DNA of 64,000 bases from Actinacidiphila rubida (GTDB lineage Bacteria; Actinomycetota; Actinomycetes; Streptomycetales; Streptomycetaceae). The stretch spans positions 38,001 through 102,000 of the forward strand of contig NZ_FODD01000032.1 of NCBI RefSeq assembly GCF_900110255.1, read 5' to 3'. A model generated the notes under the pieces. The model was not told the DNA's origin. It made no database searches and saw only the letters and a program-made list of their open reading frames with translations. Position 1 is the stretch's first letter; each line of letters opens with the position of its first letter. The translations under genes were made by a program, and so were the position numbers. Shown here in pieces: positions 18,774-26,399 of this stretch.

Positions 18774-19925
18774 GTGACATTCCCCGTAGTCGGCATGGTC
18801 GGCGGCGGCCAGCTGGCCCGCATGACCCACGAGGCCGGCATCCCCCTCGGCATCCGCTTCAGGATTCTCAGCGACACGCCGCAGGACTCGGCCGCCCAGG
18901 TGGTCCACGACGTCACGGTGGGCGACTACCGCGACCTGGACACGCTGCGGGCCTTCGCCGCGGGCTGCGACGTCCTCACCTTCGACCACGAGCACGTGCC
19001 CACCGAGCACCTGCGGGCCCTGGAGGCGGACGGCATCGTCGTGCGCCCCGGCCCCGACGCGCTCGTGCACGCCCAGGACAAGGGCGTCATGCGGGCCCGG
19101 CTCGACGCGATCGGCGTGCCCTGCCCGCGGCACCGCATCGTCGCCGACCCGGCCGACGTCACGCGGTTCGCCGACGAGGGCGACGGCTACCCCGTCGTGC
19201 TGAAGACCGTCCGCGGCGGCTACGACGGCAAGGGCGTGTGGATCGCCCGCTCCGAGGCCGACGCCGCCGAGCCGTTCCGCGCCGGGGTGCCGGTGCTCGC
19301 CGAGGAGAAGGTCGACTTCGTCCGGGAGCTCGCCGCCAACGTCGTGCGGTCCCCGCACGGCCAGGCCGTGGCGTACCCCGTCGTGGAGTCGATCCAGGTC
19401 GACGGCGTCTGCGACACCGTGATCGCGCCCGCGCCCGGACTGTCCGACGAGCTGTCGGCGCAGGCCCAGCAGCTCGCCCTGACCGTGGCCCGCGAGCTGG
19501 GCGTCGTCGGCCACCTGGCCGTCGAGCTGTTCGAGGTCCGGCGCCCCGACGGCGGCTCCGTGGTGCTGGTCAACGAGCTGGCGATGCGCCCGCACAACAG
19601 CGGCCACTGGACGATGGACGGCGCCGCCACCTCCCAGTTCGCCAACCACCTGCGGGCCGTCCTCGACCTGCCGCTCGGCGACCCGCGCCCGCGGGCCCGC
19701 TGGACGGTGATGGCCAACGTGCTCGGCGGGGACTTCCCCGACATGTATCCGGCCTACCTGCACTGCATGGCCCGCGACCCGGGCCTGAAGATCCACATGT
19801 ACGGCAAGGACGTGAAGCCCGGCCGCAAGGTCGGCCACGTCAACACCTACGGCGACGACCTGGCGGACGTGCGCGAGCGCGCCGCCCACGCGGCCGGATA
19901 CCTGCGAGGAACGATCGATGAGTGA
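18774..19925 (+). CDS. purK: 5-(carboxyamino)imidazole ribonucleotide synthase
   Basis: An ATP-grasp enzyme of purine synthesis: AIR, bicarbonate and ATP give N5-CAIR. The 383 residues have the typical start VGMVGGGQLARM, the ATP-grasp stretch YPVVLKTVRGGYDGKG, EEKVDFVRELA and NELAMRPHNSGHWTMDG. GTG 18774 is chosen (AGGAAGA upstream and the conserved N-terminus starts at once); the frame extends 44 codons upstream without conserved features. Its end overlaps purE by 8 bases, indicating coupled translation. Confidence 0.96.
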   Translation: MTFPVVGMVGGGQLARMTHEAGIPLGIRFRILSDTPQDSAAQVVHDVTVGDYRDLDTLRAFAAGCDVLTFDHEHVPTEHLRALEADGIVVRPGPDALVHAQDKGVMRARLDAIGVPCPRHRIVADPADVTRFADEGDGYPVVLKTVRGGYDGKGVWIARSEADAAEPFRAGVPVLAEEKVDFVRELAANVVRSPHGQAVAYPVVESIQVDGVCDTVIAPAPGLSDELSAQAQQLALTVARELGVVGHLAVELFEVRRPDGGSVVLVNELAMRPHNSGHWTMDGAATSQFANHLRAVLDLPLGDPRPRARWTVMANVLGGDFPDMYPAYLHCMARDPGLKIHMYGKDVKPGRKVGHVNTYGDDLADVRERAAHAAGYLRGTIDE

Positions 19926-20466
19926 AGCGCCTCAGCCGGCCCGCGGCCCGCTGGTCGGCATCGTCATGGGCTCGGACTCCGACTGGCCCGTGATGGAGGC
20001 CGCGGCCCAGGCGCTGGACGAGTTCGCCGTCCCGTACGAGGTCGACGTGGTCTCCGCGCACCGCATGGCGCACGCCATGGTGGCGTACGGCGAGCAGGCC
20101 GCCGAGCGCGGCCTGAAGGCGATCATCGCCGGCGCGGGCGGTGCCGCCCACCTGCCCGGCATGCTCGCGTCCGTCACCCCGCTGCCGGTCATCGGCGTCC
20201 CGGTGCCGCTGAAGTACCTCGACGGCATGGACTCGCTGCTGTCCATCGTGCAGATGCCGGCCGGCGTGCCCGTCGCCACCGTCTCCATCGGCGGCGCCCG
20301 CAACGCCGGTCTGCTCGCGGCGCGCATCCTCGCCGCCCACGACCCCGAACTGCTCGTGCGCATGCGGGAGTTCCAGGAGTCGCTGACCGAACAGGCCACC
20401 GACAAGGGGCGACGCCTGCGGGCCAAGGTCGCGGGTGCCGCGGGATTCGGGTTCGGCGGCCAATAG
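19918..20466 (+). CDS. purE: N5-carboxyaminoimidazole ribonucleotide mutase
   Basis: Converts N5-CAIR to CAIR, the step after PurK. The 182-residue class I PurE has GIVMGSDSDWPVM (substrate phosphate loop, about residues 14-26), SAHRMAHAM with the catalytic His, and GAGGAAHLPGM. It starts inside the end of purK. The C-terminal 25 residues are a basic, glycine-rich tail. The dipeptidase gene starts 10 bases downstream and may be co-transcribed. Confidence 0.96.
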   Translation: MSEAPQPARGPLVGIVMGSDSDWPVMEAAAQALDEFAVPYEVDVVSAHRMAHAMVAYGEQAAERGLKAIIAGAGGAAHLPGMLASVTPLPVIGVPVPLKYLDGMDSLLSIVQMPAGVPVATVSIGGARNAGLLAARILAAHDPELLVRMREFQESLTEQATDKGRRLRAKVAGAAGFGFGGQ

Positions 20467-20476
20467 GCTGCGGGGC

Positions 20477-21664
20477 ATGGATCTCCTCGCCCGCGCCCGT
20501 GACCTGCTCGCCGCCCATCCCGTCGTGGACGGGCACAACGACCTCCCGTGGGCGCTGCGCGAGCAGGTCTCGTACGACCTGAACCGGCTGGACATCGCCG
20601 CCGACCAGCGCGAGCGCACCCACACCGACATCCCGCGGCTGCGGGCCGGCGGGGTGGGCGCGCAGTTCTGGTCGGTGTACGTCTCCACCAGCCTGGCGGG
20701 GGCCGACGCGGTCACCGCGACGCTGGAGCAGATCGACGTGGTGCGCCGGATGACCGCGCTGCACAGCGCGGACCTGCGGCTCGCGCTGACCGCCGACGAC
20801 ATGGAGGCGGCCCGCGCGGGCGGCCGCATCGCGTCCCTGATGGGCGCCGAGGGCGGCCACAGCATCGACGACTCGCTGGGCGTGCTGCGGAGCCTGTACG
20901 ACCTGGGCGTCCGCTACATGACGCTGACCCACAACGACAACACCGCGTGGGCCGGTTCGGCCACCGACAAGCCGGTGCCCGGCGGCCTCACCGCGTTCGG
21001 CGCGGAGGTCGTCCGGGAGATGAACCGGCTGGGCATGCTCGTCGACCTCTCCCACGTCGCGCCGGACACGATGCGCGCGGCGCTGCGCGTCGCCGAGGCC
21101 CCGGTGCTCTTCTCGCACTCCTCGGCCCGCGCGGTCTGCGACCACGTCCGCAACATCCCCGACGACGTGCTCGCCGCGCTGCCCGCCAACGGCGGTGTCG
21201 CGATGGCCACGTTCGTGCCGAAGTTCATCCTGCCGGCCGCCATCGAGTGGACGCTCCAGGCCGACGCCAACATGCGCGCGAACGGCCTGCACCCGCTGGA
21301 CACCACGCCCGAGGCCATGGTCGTGCAGCGCGCCTTCGAGGAGGCGCACCCGCGGCCGCTCGCCACCGCGGCCACCGTCGCCGACCACCTGGACCACATG
21401 CGCGAGGTGGCCGGCGTCGACCACATCGGCATCGGCGGCGACTTCGACGGCACCGCGTTCACCCCCGCCGACCTCCAGGACGTGGCGTCCTACCCGCGGC
21501 TGGTGGCCGAACTCCTGGACCGCGGCTGGTCCGACGCGGACCTCGCCAAGCTGACCTGGCGCAACGCCGTGCGCGTGCTGCGGGACGCGGAGACCGCGGC
21601 GGCGGCCCTCCAGGCCCGGCGCGGTCCCTCGACGGCGACGATCGAGGAACTCGACGGCGTCTGA
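20477..21664 (+). CDS. membrane dipeptidase (M19, renal dipeptidase family)
   Basis: A 395-residue zinc dipeptidase without signal peptide or anchor, so probably cytoplasmic despite the family name. Metal ligands are visible as DGHNDLPW (H20, D22), GAEGGHS (bridging Glu), DLSHVA and FSHSSARA, with HIGIGGDFDG near the end. M19 enzymes cleave dipeptides including D-amino-acid-containing ones. ATG 20477 is chosen; an upstream GTG in frame lies within purE. It lies close behind purE, an arrangement I recall as common in streptomycetes. Confidence 0.92.
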   Translation: MDLLARARDLLAAHPVVDGHNDLPWALREQVSYDLNRLDIAADQRERTHTDIPRLRAGGVGAQFWSVYVSTSLAGADAVTATLEQIDVVRRMTALHSADLRLALTADDMEAARAGGRIASLMGAEGGHSIDDSLGVLRSLYDLGVRYMTLTHNDNTAWAGSATDKPVPGGLTAFGAEVVREMNRLGMLVDLSHVAPDTMRAALRVAEAPVLFSHSSARAVCDHVRNIPDDVLAALPANGGVAMATFVPKFILPAAIEWTLQADANMRANGLHPLDTTPEAMVVQRAFEEAHPRPLATAATVADHLDHMREVAGVDHIGIGGDFDGTAFTPADLQDVASYPRLVAELLDRGWSDADLAKLTWRNAVRVLRDAETAAAALQARRGPSTATIEELDGV

Positions 21665-21672
21665 GCGGGGAC

Positions 21673-21696
21673 GGGCGGGCGCGCCGGCGTCCGCCC
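21673..21696. terminator. hairpin terminator between dipeptidase and flippase-like genes
   Basis: A 10-bp stem with one G-T pair (21673-21682 with 21687-21696) and a 4-base GCCG loop lies in the 39-base gap between convergent stops. Confidence 0.75.
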
Positions 21697-21703
21697 GCGG
21701 CGG

Positions 21704-22675
21704 CTACAGGACCTTGCGCCGGATCAGCGCGGACAGCGCGACGGCGGCGGGCACCAGCGGCAGCCACACGGTGACGATGCGGAAGCCCAGCACCGCCGAG
21801 GCCGCGGTCGCGGTCGGCGACCCGGCCGCGACCAGGGCCAGCGCCAGCGCGGCGTCCACCGAGCCGATGCCGCCCGGACTGGGTATCACGGCGGCGAGGC
21901 ACGTCGCCGCCAGGTAGGCGATCCCGACGTGCACCGCCGGCACCGGCATGTCCAGGGCCATGGCCACCGCGGCCATCGACGCCGCCTGGAGGACCGGGAA
22001 GGCGAGGGAGCCGCCCCACAGGGCGATGGCCCTGGACGGGCGGGCGTGCAGCGAGCGCATGTCGGCCACCGCGGAGACCACGAAGCCGCGGACCGCGTCC
22101 CGCACCCGCCGCATGGAGGCCAGCACCGCCACCGCGCCGGCCAGCACGGCCGAGGCGATCACCGCGACCAGCACCATGCCGGTGCGGCCCGGCAGCATCC
22201 CCGCGGTGTGCAGGGCGTGCGGGAAGGCGACCAGCAGCACCAGCAGCAGGGTGACCCGGCTGATCGACTCGGCCAGCGAGTACAGCGCGAGCGCCGCCGA
22301 GGTCCGCATCAGCGGCAGCCCGTGGTTGCGCAGGAAGCGCAGGTTGACGGCGCTCGCGCCGATCCCGGCCGGGGCGAGCTGTCCCGCGGCCGTGGCCGCG
22401 AACTGGGTGACCACCAGCCGTACCGCGGGCAGGCGTTCGTGGACGGTGCCCTGCCGGGCCAGGGCGTTGGCGACCCAGCCCAGACCGGTCGCGGCGAGGG
22501 CCGCGACGAGCCAGCCGCGGTGGGCCGAGAGCAGGTCGCGGCCACCGTCGGCGACCACCGACCAGTGCCCGGCCATCCAGGCACCGACCAGCAGGGCCGG
22601 CAGCAGGCCGGCCATCGTGCGCCACGGCACGTTTCGGCGCCGCCGCTGCGGCGGCGGAGTTGTCAGTACGGCCAC
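21704..22675 (-). CDS. lysylphosphatidylglycerol synthase transmembrane/flippase-like protein (PF03706 type)
   Basis: A 323-residue protein with about eight membrane helices. It shows AAGQLAPAGIGASAVNLRFL (about residues 95-114) and PSPGGIGSVDAALALAL near residue 265, the two glycine-rich motifs of the LPG-synthase membrane domain. In MprF this domain flips lipids; stand-alone copies in actinobacteria are thought to move lipids or glycolipids. There is no soluble aminoacyl-transferase domain. The start is GTG 22675. No operon partner on this strand. Confidence 0.8.
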   Translation of the reverse strand: MAVLTTPPPQRRRRNVPWRTMAGLLPALLVGAWMAGHWSVVADGGRDLLSAHRGWLVAALAATGLGWVANALARQGTVHERLPAVRLVVTQFAATAAGQLAPAGIGASAVNLRFLRNHGLPLMRTSAALALYSLAESISRVTLLLVLLVAFPHALHTAGMLPGRTGMVLVAVIASAVLAGAVAVLASMRRVRDAVRGFVVSAVADMRSLHARPSRAIALWGGSLAFPVLQAASMAAVAMALDMPVPAVHVGIAYLAATCLAAVIPSPGGIGSVDAALALALVAAGSPTATAASAVLGFRIVTVWLPLVPAAVALSALIRRKVL

Positions 22676-22815
22676 CGCTGTCGGAGGTCCCCTCGTCGGC
22701 TGCGCTGGAGGCAGCAGCAGCTTCCACCCACCGGGCTACGGTACGGCGTCCGGGTGACGACGAACGGTGGTGGGGGTGGTGACCGGGCGGGGGCGTGGCG
22801 GCGGTGGGCGCCGGC

Positions 22816-23187
22816 TCAGCAGGCGCAGAGGCAGAAGGGGTGGCCCTCGGGGTCGGCGTACACGCGCCAGGTGCGGGCGCCGTCGCCGTCGCCCTCCAGC
22901 AGGCGCGCGCCCAGCTCCAGGACGCGCTTCTCCGCGTCGTCCATCCGCGCGGCCTGCACGGCGATGTCCAGGTGGAACTGCTGCGGCCGCTCGGGGTCCG
23001 GCCAGGCGGGGGCGCGCAGTCCGGGGGCGAGCTGGAAGCTCAGCCGCTGCTGTCCCGCCCGCTCCAGCTCCACCCAGCTCCCCTCCTCCTCCACCGTGAT
23101 CTCGCCGCCCAGCACCTCGGCGTAGAAGGCGGCCAGGGCCTGGGGGTCGCGGCAGTCCAGGACGACGGCGGACAGGGTGCCGATCAT
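22816..23187 (-). CDS. VOC (glyoxalase/bleomycin-resistance fold) protein
   Basis: A 123-residue small protein of the vicinal oxygen chelate superfamily, with the two paired beta-alpha-beta modules expected: IGTLSAVVLDCRDPQALAAF at the start and QFHLDIAVQAARMDDAEKRV in the second half, ending in WRVYADPEGHPFCLC. Stand-alone VOC proteins range from antibiotic binding to dioxygenase activity, so function is open. GAGGAG lies about 7 bases before ATG 23187. It is divergent from the CGNR-domain gene with shared palindromic sites between them. The C-terminal Cys-x-Cys is unusual but common in actinobacterial relatives. Confidence 0.85.
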   Translation of the reverse strand: MIGTLSAVVLDCRDPQALAAFYAEVLGGEITVEEEGSWVELERAGQQRLSFQLAPGLRAPAWPDPERPQQFHLDIAVQAARMDDAEKRVLELGARLLEGDGDGARTWRVYADPEGHPFCLCAC

Positions 23188-23238
23188 GGGGCGCTCCTCT
23201 CGTGGCGGTGGTGCCACCGGCCGGCGTCGCGGTCTCTC

Positions 23239-23282
23239 GGGTACGCGTTACCCGTATGCACGGTCAGCCGGTAACCGTTACC
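23239..23282. promoter_or_regulatory. pair of GGTA/TACC palindromes in a divergent promoter region
   Basis: Two inverted repeats lie between the VOC and CGNR genes: GGGTA-N5-TACCC at 23239-23253 and GGTAAC-C-GTTACC at 23270-23282. A further GGTAAC half-site at 23301-23306 overlaps the likely leaderless -10 (TAACGT, 23303-23308) of the CGNR gene. The arrangement fits autorepression by the CGNR protein or another dimeric regulator; the binder is not known. Confidence 0.5.
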
Positions 23283-23315
23283 TCATCATGGCGGTACGGC
23301 GGTAACGTGGCAAGG

Positions 23316-23876
23316 ATGGAGCAGCCGGCACTTCGCGACCCCGCGCCCGCCCCCCTGGATCTCGTCCAGGATCTGGTCAACACCGTGGACCTGGAGGGCG
23401 GGGACGAGGCGTGGGGGACGCCGGAGGACCTGGCGGCCTGGCTGCGGGCACGCGGGATCGGGGCCGGGCCGGTCGACGCCGGCACGCTGGCGGGCGCGCT
23501 GGAACTGCGCGAGGCCCTGCGGGAGGTGTGCGCGGCGCACGCGGGTGCCGACGTGCCGGCCGAGGCGCTGCGGGGGGTGAACGCGCTGCTGGCGGCGGCA
23601 CCGCTGCGGCTCGAGGCCGACGCCGCGGGAGGGGCCGCCGTGCGCCCGGCCGAGGGCCTCGCCGGGCTGGCGGCGCTCACCGCGGAGGTCGCGGCCGCCG
23701 TGGCCGCGGGGGTCGCGGCCGGCACCTGGCCGCGGCTGAAGGCGTGCGCGGCCGAGAGCTGCCGCTGGGTGTACTACGACCGCAGCCCGGCGGGCCGCGG
23801 CCGCTGGTGCACGATGGCGATCTGCGGCAGCCGCGAGAAGATGCGCGGCTACCGCCGGCGGCGGGCGGGCGCCTGA
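23316..23876 (+). CDS. CGNR zinc-finger / ABATE-domain putative regulator
   Basis: A 186-residue protein. Residues 1-125 form the stress-induced ABATE-like alpha-helical domain (DLVQDLVNTVDLEGG, DLAAWLRARGI). The C-terminus is a CGNR zinc finger with CAAESCRWVYYDRSPAGRGRWC followed by ICGSREKMRGYRRRR, where the family CGNR motif appears as CGSR. Members are thought to bind nucleic acid and act as transcription regulators. ATG 23316 lacks a strong ribosome-binding site and is 8 bases after TAACGT, so it may be leaderless. Confidence 0.88.
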   Translation: MEQPALRDPAPAPLDLVQDLVNTVDLEGGDEAWGTPEDLAAWLRARGIGAGPVDAGTLAGALELREALREVCAAHAGADVPAEALRGVNALLAAAPLRLEADAAGGAAVRPAEGLAGLAALTAEVAAAVAAGVAAGTWPRLKACAAESCRWVYYDRSPAGRGRWCTMAICGSREKMRGYRRRRAGA

Positions 23877-23954
23877 GTCAGGGTCGGACACCCGCCCGCG
23901 TCACGGGCGGTGCCGGGCGCCGGCGAGGCGCCCCGGCCCCGCGGGGTCCAGGCC

Positions 23955-24782
23955 TCAGGCGAGCGTCCCGGACCTGCGGTCCTCGGCCGCCAGGTAGCCG
24001 ACCGCCACCACGATCAGCGCGGCCAGCGCCAGGCTGACCGGGCCGGTGCCCCAGCCGAGCCCGCCGCGGTGGGTGGGCACGCCCATCCAGTCGGCGAAGG
24101 ACGCGCCCAGCGGGCGGGTCAGGATGTACGCCCACCAGAACGCGGCCACCGCGTTGAGGCCCATCAGCCGCGCGAGGGCCGGAACCACGATCGCCACCGC
24201 GAACAGCACGCCGGACGAGAAGTAGCCCAGGTGCAGGGTGCCGGCGGTGAGGTCGCCGCAGGCGGTGCCGAGCGCGAACGTCGTCAGGACGGTGGCCCAG
24301 TAGAACCGCTCGCGGCGCGGGGTGGAGATGCTGTGGATCGACAGGGTGCCCTCGCTGCGGTACCAGGCCGTCAGCACCACGACCAGCAGCACCGAGAACG
24401 CCACCGTGGAGACCGCGTAGGGCACGCCGGCGACCACGTGGACGACGTCGGCGGCCATCGTGCCGAAGACGCTCACCATGACGACCGCGAGCCAGTAGAT
24501 CCAGGGCGAGTAGCGCTGGACGCGGAACTGCAGCAGCAGCGCGCCCGCCAGGCCCAGCAGCCCGATCGCGCCGGCCACCGCGGGGTTCAGCGCGTGGCCG
24601 AGGAAGTCCGAGGTGGTCTCGCCCATCCCGGTGGTCAGCACCTTGGCGAGCCAGAACCACGCGGTGATCCGTACCGGCACCTTCGTCCAGGCCCGCGGGT
24701 CCGCCGCGCCGCGCCGGCGGTGCGCGGGCCCGGTGCGCGCCGTCTCCGCCGCGACCGTGTTGCCGTATCCGGACTGCTCCAT
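23955..24782 (-). CDS. COG4705-type integral membrane protein
   Basis: A 275-residue protein (287 if the upstream ATG 24818 is used) with about seven or eight membrane helices. It contains a repeated motif: KVLTTGMGETTSDFLGH near residue 48, VLTTFALGTACGDLTAG near 165 and ILTRPLGASFADWMG near 230. This internal repeat is the hallmark of the uncharacterised COG4705 family. A strong palindrome resembling CopY/BlaI-type operators sits 44 bases before the start, so it is probably regulated on demand. No function is assigned. Confidence 0.8.
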   Translation of the reverse strand: MEQSGYGNTVAAETARTGPAHRRRGAADPRAWTKVPVRITAWFWLAKVLTTGMGETTSDFLGHALNPAVAGAIGLLGLAGALLLQFRVQRYSPWIYWLAVVMVSVFGTMAADVVHVVAGVPYAVSTVAFSVLLVVVLTAWYRSEGTLSIHSISTPRRERFYWATVLTTFALGTACGDLTAGTLHLGYFSSGVLFAVAIVVPALARLMGLNAVAAFWWAYILTRPLGASFADWMGVPTHRGGLGWGTGPVSLALAALIVVAVGYLAAEDRRSGTLA

Positions 24783-24826
24783 GGGGCTTCCGCCGCCTCT
24801 CCGGCGCGGACGCGCCATCGCTGTAG

Positions 24827-24844
24827 GTCTACAGGACTGTAGAC
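24827..24844. promoter_or_regulatory. TACA-N4-TGTA palindrome, possible CopY/BlaI-type operator
   Basis: GTCTACA-GGAC-TGTAGAC is a perfect 7-bp inverted repeat upstream of the COG4705-type gene, inside an unusually AT-rich patch. The TACA/TGTA core is that of operators bound by the BlaI/MecI/CopY winged-helix family. No such regulator is encoded in this window. Confidence 0.5.
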
Positions 24845-24896
24845 GAACAGGTGGAGGGCCGACTTCGCGGCCTCCGCGGCTTTACCGGCTCTATGC

Positions 24897-24931
24897 ACGC
24901 GTTCCCGGGACGGCGGATCCCGGGAACGCGT
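24897..24931 (-). terminator. hairpin terminator after the UDP-glucose dehydrogenase gene
   Basis: A perfect 14-bp stem (24897-24910 with 24918-24931) and a 7-base loop lie 64 bases downstream of the UDP-glucose dehydrogenase stop on the minus strand. Confidence 0.85.
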
Positions 24932-24935
24932 GTCC

Positions 24936-24977
24936 GGGCGGCGGGCGGCGGGCGGCGGGCGGCGGGCGGCGGGCGGC
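24936..24977. repeat. six tandem copies of GGGCGGC
   Basis: Exact 7-bp tandem repeat between the terminator hairpin and the UDP-glucose dehydrogenase stop codon. On the minus-strand transcript it becomes GCCGCCC repeats just before the hairpin. Seven-base units are prone to slippage, so copy number is probably variable among strains. Confidence 0.9.
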
Positions 24978-24994
24978 GGAAGGTGCGTGCGGTG

Positions 24995-26335
24995 CTACGC
25001 CGTGGGGCGGCCCATCGCGCGGTAGGTCCAGCCGGCCTTGCGCCAGACCGCGGGGTCGAGCGTGTTGCGGCCGTCCAGGATGTGCCGCTGCCCGGCGACC
25101 TCGGCCAGGGCCGCGGGGTCCAGCTCGCGGAACTCCTGCCACTCGGTCAGGTGCAGCACGGCGTCCGCGCCGCGCACCGCGTCCAGCGCGGTCGGCGCGT
25201 AGCCGAGCGTCGGGAACAGCCGCCGGGCGTTGTCGATGCCCTTGGGGTCGTAGACAGTGACCTGGCCGCCCTGCAGCTGGATCTGCCCGGCCACGTTGAG
25301 CGCGGGCGAGTCCCGCACGTCGTCGGAGTCCGGCTTGAACGTCGCGCCGAGCACCGCGATGCGGCGGCCCAGGAAACCGCCGCCGAGGGCCTCCCTGGCC
25401 AGCTCCACCATGTGGGTGCGGCGCCGCATGTTCACCGAGTCGACCTCGCGCAGGAACGTCAGCGCCTGGTCCGCGCCCAGCTCACCGGCCCGCGCCATGA
25501 ACGCGCGGATGTCCTTGGGCAGGCAGCCGCCGCCGAAGCCGATGCCGGCCCGCAGGAACTTGCGGCCGATCCGGTCGTCGTGGCCGATCGCCTCGGCCAG
25601 CGTGGCGACGTCGCCGCCGGCGGCCTCGCACACCTCGGCCATCGCGTTGATGAAGGAGATCTTCGTGGCGAGGAAGGCGTTCGCCGCCGTCTTCACCAGC
25701 TCGGCCGTCGGGTAGTCCGCCACGACGAACGGCGTGCCCTCCGAGACCGGCTTGGCGTACACCTCGCGCAGCAGCGCCTCAGCGCGCTCGTCGTCGACGC
25801 CGACCACGATCCGGTCCGGGTGCAGGGTGTCGTCCACCGCGAAGCCCTCGCGCAGGAACTCCGGGTTCCACGCCAGCTGCACCTCGTCGCCGGCCGGGGC
25901 CAGTTCCCGCAGCATCGAGGCCAGCCGGGCGGCACTGCCCACCGGCACCGTCGACTTGCCGACCACCAGCGTGGGCCGCCGCAGGTGCGGGGCCAGCATC
26001 GAGACGGCGGAGTCGACGTAGCTCATGTCGCACGCGTACTCACCGTGCTTCTGGGGGGTGTTCACGCACACGAAGTGCACGTCGCCGAACTCGGCCACCT
26101 CCTCCCAGGACGCGGTGAAGCGCAGACGCCCGCTGGAGCCCTCGATCCCGGCCACGTGCCGGGCGAGCAGGTCCTCGAGACCGGGCTCGAACATCGGCGT
26201 CCTGCCGGTCGCGAGCAGGTCGGTCTTCGTCTGATCGATGTCGAGGCCAAGGACGTCGAAGCCGAGCTCAGCCATGGCGGCAGCGTGGGTGGCGCCGAGG
26301 TAGCCGAGTCCGATGACGGTGAGCTTGAGAGGCAT
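24995..26335 (-). CDS. UDP-glucose 6-dehydrogenase (UDP-glucose/GDP-mannose dehydrogenase family)
   Basis: A 446-residue NAD-dependent sugar-nucleotide dehydrogenase, expected to oxidise UDP-glucose to UDP-glucuronate in two steps. The Rossmann motif is VIGLGYLGATHAAAMAELG (residues 7-25); the catalytic cysteine is C271 in GFGGGCLPKD; NPEFLREGFAVDD, TANAFLATKISFINAMAEVCE and the C-terminal GATFKPDSDDVRDSPAL are conserved. GDP-mannose dehydrogenase has a similar plan, so substrate is by family. It is divergent from LCP-1 with only 64 bases between the starts, linking it to envelope glycopolymer synthesis. Confidence 0.9.
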   Translation of the reverse strand: MPLKLTVIGLGYLGATHAAAMAELGFDVLGLDIDQTKTDLLATGRTPMFEPGLEDLLARHVAGIEGSSGRLRFTASWEEVAEFGDVHFVCVNTPQKHGEYACDMSYVDSAVSMLAPHLRRPTLVVGKSTVPVGSAARLASMLRELAPAGDEVQLAWNPEFLREGFAVDDTLHPDRIVVGVDDERAEALLREVYAKPVSEGTPFVVADYPTAELVKTAANAFLATKISFINAMAEVCEAAGGDVATLAEAIGHDDRIGRKFLRAGIGFGGGCLPKDIRAFMARAGELGADQALTFLREVDSVNMRRRTHMVELAREALGGGFLGRRIAVLGATFKPDSDDVRDSPALNVAGQIQLQGGQVTVYDPKGIDNARRLFPTLGYAPTALDAVRGADAVLHLTEWQEFRELDPAALAEVAGQRHILDGRNTLDPAVWRKAGWTYRAMGRPTA

Positions 26336-26399
26336 GCGGCGAGCATAGTCGGCACCGGCTCGGCCAAATCAGGGGTGAGGTCGAACGCGGAGGTCCACA

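Noticed and set aside
24936..24977. CRISPR-like repeat array
   Set aside because: The units are contiguous 7-mers with no spacers; a simple tandem repeat.
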